A DNA stretch of 10,255 nucleotides, taken from contig JAEZKN010000320.1 of assembly GCA_023415395.1 (NCBI GenBank), positions 1-10,255 of the forward strand, read 5' to 3'. The notes below the pieces were generated by a model. That model was not told the origin of the DNA and searched no databases. It worked only from the letters and a program-made list of their open reading frames with translations. A program made the translations under genes and the position numbers. This stretch comes from Actinomycetes bacterium. GTDB lineage: Bacteria > Actinomycetota > Actinomycetes > Propionibacteriales > Nocardioidaceae. This document shows, one piece after another, positions 1-8,093 of the stretch; within the stretch, counting starts at the first letter, position 1, and each line of letters opens with the position of its first letter.

Positions 1-2624
<2,624 letters not shown>

Positions 2625-2629
2625 CAGGA

Positions 2630-2634
2630 CTCCT
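2630..2634 (-). promoter_or_regulatory. Shine-Dalgarno site of metH that fixes its TTG start
   Basis: On the minus strand AGGAG is followed by 5 nt and then TTG (2624-2622). No ATG or GTG is as well placed, so this site decides the start. It is one of only two genes in the window with a properly spaced ribosome-binding site. Confidence 0.7.
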
Positions 2635-2645
2635 CTCGGGCTTCC

Positions 2646-2651
2646 AGCGTA
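2646..2651 (-). promoter_or_regulatory. putative -10 box (TACGCT) for metH
   Basis: TACGCT on the minus strand fits the actinobacterial TAnnnT -10 pattern. Initiation about 7 nt downstream (near 2639) would give a leader of about 15 nt carrying the AGGAG site. No convincing -35 hexamer is seen; the expected -35/spacer area is occupied by the palindrome at 2657-2672. Such a short leader leaves no room for a riboswitch. Confidence 0.4.
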
Positions 2652-2656
2652 GGTAC

Positions 2657-2672
2657 CCAGTCCACGGACTGG
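2657..2672. promoter_or_regulatory. 16-bp perfect palindrome, candidate operator in the metH/PAC2 divergent region
   Basis: CCAGTCC-AC-GGACTGG: 7-bp arms that pair perfectly around 2 bp. It lies 5 bp upstream of the putative metH -10 box, where a bound dimeric regulator would compete with RNA polymerase. The regulator is unknown and I do not recognise the motif. A chance occurrence in GC-rich DNA cannot be excluded. Confidence 0.4.
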
Positions 2673-2729
2673 ACTGCCTTCCCAGATCGTGACACCGGGC
2701 GTCTCCCGGGGAGAAATCGTGGGCCGGAC

Positions 2730-2735
2730 TAGGCT
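2730..2735 (+). promoter_or_regulatory. putative -10 box (TAGGCT) for a leaderless PAC2 mRNA
   Basis: TAGGCT starts 12 nt before the GTG at 2742, so transcription starting 7 nt after the hexamer would begin on the start codon itself. The GGAGAG between them abuts the GTG and is too close to work as a Shine-Dalgarno sequence. No clear -35 element was found. Confidence 0.5.
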
Positions 2736-2741
2736 GGAGAG

Positions 2742-3590
2742 GTGATCGAGCTCGAGGACGTCCCCGACCTGGTGGACCCCATCGTCATCGCCGCCTTCGA
2801 GGGCTGGAACGACGCCGCCGACGCCGCCTCGTCGGTCGTGGACCACCTGATCCGCGTGTGGGACGCGCGGGTCGTCGGTGCCGTCGACCCCGAGGACTTC
2901 TACGACTTCCAGGTCAACCGGCCCTACGTCGGCACCGACGACAGCGGCCACCGCAGGATCACCTGGCCGACCACGCGGATCGCGATCGCCTCCCCGCCGG
3001 AGCTCGACCGCGACGTCATCCTCGTGCGCGGCATCGAGCCCAACATGCGCTGGCGGCAGTTCTGCGCCGAGGTCATCGCCGCGGTCGACGAGCTCGGCGG
3101 CGGGATGGTCGTCACGCTCGGTGCGCTGCTGGCCGACACCCCCCACACCCGACCCATCCCGGTGACCGGGACGGCCACGGAGCCCGAGTTCGTCGACCGG
3201 CTCAAGCTCGAGCAGTCGACCTACGAGGGCCCCACCGGCATCGTCGGTGTCTTCCAGGACGCCTGCGCCCTGCTCGACGTGCCCGCGGTGTCCTACTGGG
3301 CCGCGGTGCCGCACTACGTCGCCCAGCCGCCGTGCCCCAAGGCCACCCTCGCGCTGCTCGGCCAGCTCGAGGACCTCCTCGAGGCGTCCATCCCGCTCGG
3401 CGACCTGCCCGAGGACGCCCGCGCCTGGGAGCGCGGCGTCGACGAGCTCGCCGAGGAGGACGAGGACGTCGCCGACTACGTCCGCGCGCTCGAGGAGACC
3501 CGGGACACCACCGACCTGCCCGAGGCGTCCGGTGAGGCCATTGCGCGGGAGTTCGAGCGCTACCTCAAGCGTCGCGGGGGCGACGAGTAG
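2742..3590 (+). CDS. PAC2 family protein (proteasome-assembly-chaperone-2-like)
   Basis: The 282-residue protein belongs to the PAC2 superfamily, named after the eukaryotic proteasome assembly chaperone PAC2 and common in actinobacteria and archaea (Rv2125 is the mycobacterial relative, from memory). Visible signatures are VIAAFEGWNDAADAAS at about residues 15-30, LVRGIEPNMRW at about 94-104, the LGALLADTPHTRPIPVTGTA stretch at about 126-145, and SYWAAVPHYVAQPPCP at about 184-199. The C-terminal part (from about 225) is acidic and helical. No signal peptide or membrane segment is seen. The GTG start is supported by the -10 box 12 nt upstream and the family-typical N-terminus. A role with the actinobacterial proteasome is often suspected, but nothing in this window shows it. 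It is convergent with mshC across an inverted repeat. Confidence 0.93.
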   Translation: MIELEDVPDLVDPIVIAAFEGWNDAADAASSVVDHLIRVWDARVVGAVDPEDFYDFQVNRPYVGTDDSGHRRITWPTTRIAIASPPELDRDVILVRGIEPNMRWRQFCAEVIAAVDELGGGMVVTLGALLADTPHTRPIPVTGTATEPEFVDRLKLEQSTYEGPTGIVGVFQDACALLDVPAVSYWAAVPHYVAQPPCPKATLALLGQLEDLLEASIPLGDLPEDARAWERGVDELAEEDEDVADYVRALEETRDTTDLPEASGEAIAREFERYLKRRGGDE

Positions 3591-3618
3591 GTCCGTGAGT
3601 CAGGTCGGCCAGGACGTC

Positions 3619-3679
3619 GCGGTTTGGTCACCAACCGCAACATTTCGGCCCGGATCTCTGCGGTTGGTGACCAAACCGC
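3619..3679. repeat. long inverted repeat, copy 1 (21-bp perfect arms, 19-bp spacer)
   Basis: The left arm at 3619-3639 is GCGGTTTGGTCACCAACCGC plus A; the right arm at 3659-3679 is its exact reverse complement. The spacer is 3640-3658. It lies 28 nt after the PAC2 stop codon and 27 nt after the mshC stop codon, centred in the convergent gap. A second copy with identical arms and the same spacer length lies at 10197-10255 in opposite orientation. Each arm can also fold alone (GCGGTT / AACCGC stem, 8-nt loop). There is no T-tract, so if it ends transcription it is not a classical rho-independent terminator. It probably belongs to a dispersed, genome-wide palindromic repeat family. Confidence 0.95.
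3619..3679. terminator. possible bidirectional transcription terminator between convergent PAC2 and mshC genes
   Basis: RNA from either strand could form a 21-bp stem with a 19-nt loop just after the stop codons of both flanking genes. Position and symmetry fit a bidirectional terminator or 3'-end stabiliser. The lack of a U-tract means this is inferred from placement only. Confidence 0.4.
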
Positions 3680-3706
3680 ACCCCTGACGGGCCCAGGAGC
3701 CGGGTC

Positions 3707-4954
3707 TCAGCGCATCCAGATCGCGAGGCCGAGGGCGGCGTCGAGCAGCTTCAGCATCTCGCTGGCGGCGTCGGGGTCGCTGGTGTCGGCGAGACCGTCG
3801 GTGGCGAGGGTGGCGGCGACCCAGCGGTCGACCGCGGCCGTGGCGCGGGGTGCATCGAGGTCGTCGGCGAGGGCGGCGAGGACCTCGGTGACCACAGGCG
3901 CGGCCGGAGCGCCGGCACCGAGCGACAGGGCGCGGCGCCAGCGGTCGACGTCGTCGACGGCCGTCCAGAGCTGCTCGTCGGTCCACTCCCAGTCGGTGCG
4001 GTAGTGGTGCCGCATCAGCGCCAGGCGGATGGCCATCGGGTCGACGTCGCTGTTGCGCAGCGCGGAGACGAAGACCAGGTTGCCGCGCGACTTCGACATC
4101 TTCTCGCCGTCGTAGCCGACCATGCCGCCGTGGCTGTAGACCCGCGCGAACGGCGTACCCGGGACGGCGACCTGGGCGTGGCCCGCGCACATCTCGTGGT
4201 GCGGGAAGACCAGGTCGCTGCCGCCGCCCTGGACGTCGAACGCGCCGCCGAGGTGCTCCTGCGCGATCGCGGTGCACTCGACGTGCCAGCCCGGTCGGCC
4301 GGGGCCGAAGGGGCTCTCCCAGGACGGCTCGCCCGGGCGCTCGCCGCGCCAGACCACGCAGTCGAGGGGGTCCTTCTTGCCGGGGCGTTCTGGGTCTCCC
4401 CCGCGCTCGGGATAGATCTCGAGCATCTGCTCCCGGGTCAACCCCGACTCGGCGCCGAACGCGGGGTCGGCCGTCACCGAGAAGTAGAGGTCCTCCTCGA
4501 CGCGGTAGATCGACCCGGCGGCGTCGAGGCGCTGGATCAGGTCGATCACCAGCGGGATCGACTCGACGGCACCGATGTAGTGGTCGGGCGGGAGGACCCG
4601 CAGCGCGGTCATGTCCTGGCGGAAGAGCTCGGTCTCGCGCTCGGCCAGCTCGACCCAGTCGACGTGCACCTTCTCCGCACGCTCGAGCAGCGGGTCGTCG
4701 ACGTCGGTGACGTTCTGGACGTAGGTGACCGCGTGACCGGCGTTGCGCCACGCCCGGTTGAGGAGGTCGAAGGCGACGTAGGTGTTCGCGTGGCCCAGGT
4801 GGGTGGCGTCGTACGGCGTGATGCCGCAGACGTAGAGGCGCGCCGCGCCCTCCGGGGTGACGGTGACGGGACCACCGGTGGCGGTGTCGTGCAGGACGAC
4901 CGCCGGACCCGGGACGGACAGGGTCGGGATCTCCGGGGACGGCCAGGCGCGCAT
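3707..4954 (-). CDS. mshC: mycothiol biosynthesis cysteine ligase (L-cysteine:1D-myo-inositol 2-amino-2-deoxy-alpha-D-glucopyranoside ligase)
   Basis: ATP-dependent ligase that joins cysteine to the amino group of GlcN-inositol, before acetylation by MshD completes mycothiol, the main actinobacterial thiol. It is a 415-residue class I cysteinyl-tRNA synthetase homologue. It has the HIGH-type motif THLGHA (51-56), the KMSKS loop (285-289), and zinc ligands C43, C227 (WHVEC) and H252 (PHHE). The phrases YVCGITPYDATHLGHANTY and FRQDMTALRVLPP are characteristic of MshC. The protein ends near residue 415, short of the C-terminal tRNA-binding extension of true CysRS. ATG at 4954 lies 13 nt after the start of a TAGGCT box and has no Shine-Dalgarno site. 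It is the last of four minus-strand genes, 24 nt after the kinase-like gene, and may also have its own promoter. A canonical CysRS is the alternative, and the motifs argue against it. Confidence 0.95.
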   Translation of the reverse strand: MRAWPSPEIPTLSVPGPAVVLHDTATGGPVTVTPEGAARLYVCGITPYDATHLGHANTYVAFDLLNRAWRNAGHAVTYVQNVTDVDDPLLERAEKVHVDWVELAERETELFRQDMTALRVLPPDHYIGAVESIPLVIDLIQRLDAAGSIYRVEEDLYFSVTADPAFGAESGLTREQMLEIYPERGGDPERPGKKDPLDCVVWRGERPGEPSWESPFGPGRPGWHVECTAIAQEHLGGAFDVQGGGSDLVFPHHEMCAGHAQVAVPGTPFARVYSHGGMVGYDGEKMSKSRGNLVFVSALRNSDVDPMAIRLALMRHHYRTDWEWTDEQLWTAVDDVDRWRRALSLGAGAPAAPVVTEVLAALADDLDAPRATAAVDRWVAATLATDGLADTSDPDAASEMLKLLDAALGLAIWMR

Positions 4955-4961
4955 GTCGCGA

Positions 4962-4967
4962 AGCCTA
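4962..4967 (-). promoter_or_regulatory. putative -10 box (TAGGCT) for a leaderless mshC mRNA
   Basis: On the minus strand TAGGCT begins 13 nt before the mshC ATG, inside the 24-nt gap after the kinase-like gene. The 7 nt between box and ATG hold no Shine-Dalgarno sequence. It has the same hexamer as the PAC2 box. This would let mshC be transcribed separately from the three genes upstream. Confidence 0.45.
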
Positions 4968-4978
4968 GCGACTGGCCC

Positions 4979-5743
4979 TCAGAACGGCGGCCACGGGATC
5001 GCCGGCCACTCTCCCCGCGGCTGCGGCATCACCGCGCGCTCGGCCAGACGCTCGCACCGGCGGACCAGCGCCTCGACCTCGACGTCGCTGAGGTGGTCGG
5101 CGAGGACGTCTCCCAGCGCGCTGCGCGCCTCGTCCGCGACGCGGCGCACGACGGTCTGCTCCTCGGAGGTGAGCGGCTCGCCCTGCCAGCCCCACAGCAC
5201 CGTGCGGAGCTTGTGCTCGGCGTGGAAGGTGACGCCGTGGTCGACGCCGTACCGGTGCCCGTCGGTCATCTCCAGCACGTGCCCGCCCTTGCGGTCGGCG
5301 TTGTTGACGACGATGTCGAAGATCGCCATCCGCCGCAGGGGCGTGGAGTCCTCGTGGATCAGCGAGATCGGGCGGTCCTGCTGGTCCAGGCCGTCGAAGA
5401 CGTGGCGCCAGCCCTCCGGCACGGTGCCCGCGGGCACCAGTGTGACCGCGACCTGGTCGCTGTCGGGCTCCTGCCAGCGCTGCACCATGCCGCGCCCGTG
5501 GGGCCCGTCGCGCAGCCAGGTCTCGGGGACGACGTCCCAGCCGGTGACCTCGGAGACGAGGTACGCCGCACGCTCCCGGTCGGCGAGCGTGCCGTCGGGG
5601 AAGTCCCACAACGGGCGCTCGCCGGCGACCGGCTTGTAGACGACCCGGACACCGTCGATCTCGCCCACGAACGTGGCGTTGGAGGCGGGCATGATCCGTC
5701 CGTGGAGGACGAGCTCGCCCTCCACGAGGTCGGGCTCGCTCAC
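4979..5743 (-). CDS. SCO1664-type PI3/4-kinase-like conserved actinobacterial protein (TIGR03843 type)
   Basis: The 254-residue protein has weak but recognisable phosphatidylinositol 3/4-kinase-like features, and its substrate is unknown. It shows a candidate ATP-binding lysine in VVYKP (K37), a catalytic-loop-like IFDIVVNNADRKGGH (141-155) with D150 as candidate base, and a DFG-like VDHG (D168) as candidate metal ligand. At the position where PI4-kinases carry the loop asparagine there is H155. No membrane segment is seen, and the C-terminal third is mostly helical (about 192-240). The GTG start at 5743 overlaps the stop codon of the DUF3090 gene by 4 nt (GTGA), implying translational coupling. 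It sits between the DUF3090 gene and mshC. I recall the same neighbours around SCO1664 and Rv2133c. The family assignment is strong; the kinase activity is inference. Confidence 0.88.
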   Translation of the reverse strand: MSEPDLVEGELVLHGRIMPASNATFVGEIDGVRVVYKPVAGERPLWDFPDGTLADRERAAYLVSEVTGWDVVPETWLRDGPHGRGMVQRWQEPDSDQVAVTLVPAGTVPEGWRHVFDGLDQQDRPISLIHEDSTPLRRMAIFDIVVNNADRKGGHVLEMTDGHRYGVDHGVTFHAEHKLRTVLWGWQGEPLTSEEQTVVRRVADEARSALGDVLADHLSDVEVEALVRRCERLAERAVMPQPRGEWPAIPWPPF

Positions 5744-6315
5744 GGGTCGCGGCGCCGGAAGCCGTTGGCGCGGACGCACAGGTGGCCGTCCGGGTCGATC
5801 GGGTTGCCGCAGAAGGGGCAGCTCGGCCGGCCGGCGTCGAGGACCTGCTCGGCCCGCTTGACGAACGCGCGGGCCGGGCCCGGCGGGAGCCGCACCACGA
5901 AGACCTCGTCCGGCTCGGGCTCCTCGAAGTCCTCGTCGAGCTGGTCGGGCGTCACCACGGCGGCCTCGGTGAAGGGGAAGACCTCGATCACCAGGCGCTG
6001 GTCGTCGGGGTCCCACGACAGCGTCATGGTGCCGGCGCGGAACTCCTCCTCGATCGGCTGCTCCAGCGGGTCGGTGTCCTCCAGCCCGAGCGGCGCGACC
6101 GCAGGGATCAGGCTGTCGGCCGGGTTGCTCGCCATGACCTCGTCGAGCAGCTCGTCGATGCGCTCGGCCAGCGCCTGGACCTGCTGCTTCTCCAGGGCCA
6201 CGCTCACGACCCGGGACCCGGAGCGGGCCTGGAGGAAGAAGGTGCGCTGTCCGGGCGGGCCGACGGTGCCGGCGACGAAGCGCTCCGGGGGGTCGAATCC
6301 GTGGACGACGGGCAT
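5740..6315 (-). CDS. DUF3090 family protein with C-terminal zinc-ribbon-like motif (TIGR03847 type)
   Basis: The 191-residue conserved actinobacterial protein has no established function. The N-terminus HGFDPPERFVAGTVG and the following GQRTFFLQA are typical of DUF3090. The middle is acidic (EEEF near 89-92; DEDFEEPEPDE near 127-137). The C-terminus holds CPFCGNPIDPDGHLC, with C166, C169, H178 and C180 spaced CxxC-x8-HxC like a small zinc knuckle; this suggests metal binding or a protein or nucleic-acid contact. It starts at ATG 6315, only 10 nt after the stop codon of the phosphatase gene, and ends in a GTGA overlap with the kinase-like gene. A TAGGTT box 13 nt before the ATG overlaps the upstream stop codon. 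Membership in the family is clear; the role is unknown. Confidence 0.92.
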   Translation of the reverse strand: MPVVHGFDPPERFVAGTVGPPGQRTFFLQARSGSRVVSVALEKQQVQALAERIDELLDEVMASNPADSLIPAVAPLGLEDTDPLEQPIEEEFRAGTMTLSWDPDDQRLVIEVFPFTEAAVVTPDQLDEDFEEPEPDEVFVVRLPPGPARAFVKRAEQVLDAGRPSCPFCGNPIDPDGHLCVRANGFRRRDP

Positions 6316-6322
6316 GTCCCTC

Positions 6323-6328
6323 AACCTA
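6323..6328 (-). promoter_or_regulatory. putative -10 box (TAGGTT) for DUF3090, overlapping the upstream stop codon
   Basis: On the minus strand TAGGTT begins 13 nt before the DUF3090 ATG. Its first three bases are the TAG stop codon of the phosphatase gene (6328-6326). The spacing matches the other leaderless-type boxes in this window. GAGGG lies only 2 nt from the ATG, too close for normal Shine-Dalgarno use. Confidence 0.4.
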
Positions 6329-7057
6329 GTGGGTCGGCGAAGGGCCGGCGCCACCGCCGACCACCGCGTCGCTCGACGGCTTGCTCCGTGCGCCCTTCTT
6401 CCTCGCCTGATTCTTCGGCGGCGGGGCGAGCCAGGCCAGGTCGCCGGCGTGGGTGTTGGTCGCGAGCACGAACGGCCGGGTCTCGGTGTAGCGCACGATC
6501 GAGATCGAGGCGGGGTCCACGTGCAGCCGCTGGAAGAGGTCGAGGTGCAGGCCCAGCGCGTCGGCGAGCACCGACTTGATCACGTCGCCGTGGCTCACCG
6601 CCACCCAGACCGCGCCCGGGCCGTGCTCGGCCTCGAAGGCCGCGTCCAGACGGCGTACCGCGGTCACCGAGCGGGCCTGCATCGCGATCATGGACTCCCC
6701 ACCCGGGAAGGTCGCGGCCGAGGGCTGCGCCTGCACCACCGACCAGAGCTTCTCCTTCGCCAGCTCGCGGATCGGGCGGCCCGACCACTCGCCGTAGTCG
6801 CACTCGGTGATGCCCCGCTCGGTGGTCAGGCGCGGTGACCCGGGGTGGGCCTTCACGATCGCCTTCGCGGTCTGCTTGCACCGCTCCAGCGGGCTGCTGA
6901 CGACGCCGGCCAGCGGCACGGCGGCGAGCCGCTCCCCCGTCCGCGCCGCCTGCTCGGCTCCGGTGTCGTCGAGACGCACGCCGGGCAGCCGGCCGGCGAG
7001 GGTGCCGGCCGAGTTGGCCGTCGTCCGGCCGTGACGCACGAGGACCACGGTTGCCAT
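6326..7057 (-). CDS. histidine phosphatase superfamily protein (phosphoglycerate-mutase-like, MSMEG_4193 type)
   Basis: The 243-residue cytosolic protein is of the branch-1 histidine phosphatase family, which uses a phosphohistidine intermediate. It has the RHG motif in VVLVRHGRTTAN (R8, H9), SSPLERC (R59), GITECDYGEW with candidate acid E85, and SHGD (H156). Residues from about 212 form a poorly ordered tail rich in Lys, Ala, Ser and Gly that is not part of the catalytic fold. The length and motifs fit the actinobacterial MSMEG_4193/Rv2135c group rather than glycolytic phosphoglycerate mutase; the substrate is unknown. It is the first of four minus-strand genes ending with mshC and is divergent from corA. 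It starts at ATG 7057 with a TACGCT box 13 nt upstream and no Shine-Dalgarno site. A phosphosugar or inositol-phosphate substrate is conceivable from the context only. Confidence 0.92.
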   Translation of the reverse strand: MATVVLVRHGRTTANSAGTLAGRLPGVRLDDTGAEQAARTGERLAAVPLAGVVSSPLERCKQTAKAIVKAHPGSPRLTTERGITECDYGEWSGRPIRELAKEKLWSVVQAQPSAATFPGGESMIAMQARSVTAVRRLDAAFEAEHGPGAVWVAVSHGDVIKSVLADALGLHLDLFQRLHVDPASISIVRYTETRPFVLATNTHAGDLAWLAPPPKNQARKKGARSKPSSDAVVGGGAGPSPTH

Positions 7058-7064
7058 GCCGGCG

Positions 7065-7070
7065 AGCGTA
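7065..7070 (-). promoter_or_regulatory. putative -10 box (TACGCT) for leaderless phosphatase mRNA
   Basis: On the minus strand TACGCT begins 13 nt before the ATG at 7057, followed by CGCCGGC with no Shine-Dalgarno sequence. It faces the corA -10 box 7 bp away in a 32-bp divergent gap, so any -35 contact would fall inside the first codons of corA. Confidence 0.45.
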
Positions 7071-7081
7071 GTGGGACTACG
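7067..7081. promoter_or_regulatory. small palindrome joining two face-to-face -10 boxes
   Basis: CGTAGT-GGG-ACTACG has 6-bp arms around 3 bp and includes the 5' halves of both the phosphatase and corA -10 boxes. Symmetry may follow simply from two back-to-back TAnnnT boxes, or it may be a regulator site. Confidence 0.35.
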
Positions 7082-7083
7082 GT
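7078..7083 (+). promoter_or_regulatory. putative -10 box (TACGGT) for leaderless corA mRNA
   Basis: TACGGT begins 12 nt before the corA GTG at 7090, the same spacing as in the PAC2 and aldo/keto reductase genes. The GAAGAG between the box and GTG touches the start codon and cannot be a normal Shine-Dalgarno site. Confidence 0.5.
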
Positions 7084-7089
7084 GAAGAG

Positions 7090-8061
7090 GTGATCGTCGA
7101 CTGCGCGCTCTACCGGGACGGGCACCGTGCCGAGTCCGGCACGCACTGGCGGGAACTGCGCTCCCGAGCGGACCGCGCGGGCGACTTCGTCTGGATCGGC
7201 CTCCACGAGCCCACCGAGGAGGAGATCAGCGAGGTCGCCGACGTCTTCGGGCTGCACCCGCTCGCCGTCGAGGACGCGGTCCAGGCCCACCAGCGCCCGA
7301 AGCTGGAGCGCTTCGGCGACATGGTCTTCCTGGTGCTCAAGACGCTTTGGTACGTCGACGCCCACGACGCCGTCGAGACCGGGGAGATCGCGATGTTCGT
7401 GGGTGAGGACTTCGTGGTGACCGTCCGCCACGGCCAGGGCAACGAGCTCCACTCCGCCCGCGAGGAGCTCGAGGCGAGCCGCACGGTGATCTCGCACGGG
7501 CCGGGCGGTGTGCTCTACGCCGTGATCGACCGGGTCGTGGACGAGTACCTCGACGTCGTCGACGAGCTGGTGGTCGACGTCGACGAGATCGAGACGTCGG
7601 TCTTCTCCGCCGGACGGACCGACGACTCGAGCCGCATCTACATCCTCAAGCGCGAGCTCGCCGAGGTACGCCGCGCCGTGCTCCCGCTGCGCGAGCCGGT
7701 CGCCCGCGTGGCCGCCGGCGGGGTGAGCGTGGTGCCCGAGAAGGCGACGCCGTTCTTCCGCGACGTCGCCGACCACCTCGCCCGGGCCGCGGAGACGGTG
7801 GACTCCTTGGACTCCCTGCTCTCCACGGCGTTCGACGCCTACACCGCCCAGATCTCGCTGCAGCAGAACGACGACATGCGCAAGATCTCCGCGGGCGCGG
7901 CGCTGATCGTGGTGCCGACGCTGATCGCCGGGATCTACGGCATGAACTTCAAGTACATGCCCGAGCTGGACTGGACCTTCGGCTACCCGTTCGCGCTCGT
8001 GCTGATGACCGTCTCGGCGGCCCTGCTGTGGGTGCTGTTCAAGAAGTCCGGGTGGCTCTGA
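7090..8061 (+). CDS. corA: CorA family divalent metal ion (magnesium/cobalt) transport protein
   Basis: Pentameric inner-membrane channel of the CorA/MIT family that takes up Mg2+ (and Co2+ in some members). The 323-residue protein has a cytosolic N-terminal domain including FVWIGLHEPTEEEI and HPLAVEDAVQAHQRPKLE (about residues 57-75), long helices around 140-260, and two C-terminal membrane segments (about 264-283 and 300-317). The signature YGMNF follows the first segment (G284-M285-N286), and the short periplasmic loop is KYMPELDWTFGYP. The C-terminus KKSGWL is basic and cytosolic, as usual. The GTG start fits both the leaderless spacing and the N-terminus of actinobacterial CorA proteins. 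Ion specificity cannot be read from the sequence. No Mg2+-sensing leader is possible if the mRNA is leaderless. It is divergent from the phosphatase gene and convergent with uppP. Confidence 0.95.
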   Translation: MIVDCALYRDGHRAESGTHWRELRSRADRAGDFVWIGLHEPTEEEISEVADVFGLHPLAVEDAVQAHQRPKLERFGDMVFLVLKTLWYVDAHDAVETGEIAMFVGEDFVVTVRHGQGNELHSAREELEASRTVISHGPGGVLYAVIDRVVDEYLDVVDELVVDVDEIETSVFSAGRTDDSSRIYILKRELAEVRRAVLPLREPVARVAAGGVSVVPEKATPFFRDVADHLARAAETVDSLDSLLSTAFDAYTAQISLQQNDDMRKISAGAALIVVPTLIAGIYGMNFKYMPELDWTFGYPFALVLMTVSAALLWVLFKKSGWL

Positions 8062-8077
8062 CCCCGCCGGTGAGCCG

Positions 8078-8093
8078 CGGGTGAGCCGACCCG
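8078..8093. terminator. short GC hairpin between convergent corA and uppP, weak terminator candidate
   Basis: CGGGT-GAGCCG-ACCCG makes a 5-bp stem with a 6-nt loop, directly against the uppP stop codon and 16 nt after the corA stop. GGTGAGCCG also occurs twice in this 32-bp gap. There is no T-tract and the stem is short, so a terminator role is uncertain. Confidence 0.25.

Noticed and set aside
2689..2694. GTGACA as -35 element for the PAC2 promoter
   Set aside because: It matches TTGACA in 5 of 6 bases but lies 35 nt from the -10 box, far beyond the normal 16-19.
2625..2741. SAM or cobalamin riboswitch upstream of metH
   Set aside because: The putative leader is about 15 nt, the whole gap is 117 bp, and no B12-box or SAM aptamer pattern is seen.
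2736..2741. GGAGAG as Shine-Dalgarno site of the PAC2 gene
   Set aside because: It touches the GTG with no spacing; the TAGGCT box at leaderless distance explains the start better.
3619..3679. CRISPR repeat-spacer unit
   Set aside because: Arms are inverted rather than direct repeats, there is one unit per site, and no cas gene is nearby.
3707..4954. Cysteinyl-tRNA synthetase (cysS)
   Set aside because: Homologous, but the YVCGITPYDATHLGHA and MTALRVLPP phrases, missing tRNA-binding extension and actinobacterial context fit MshC.
4004..6838. A 944-codon open frame on the plus strand
   Set aside because: It lies antisense across mshC, the kinase-like, DUF3090 and phosphatase genes, all well supported. 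Its product is low-complexity, rich in Arg, Gly, Val, Asp and Leu, as expected from an antisense frame in GC-rich DNA.
7051..7056. TTGCCA as -35 element for corA
   Set aside because: 5 of 6 match, but the 21-nt spacer to the -10 box is too long, and it is part of the phosphatase coding start.
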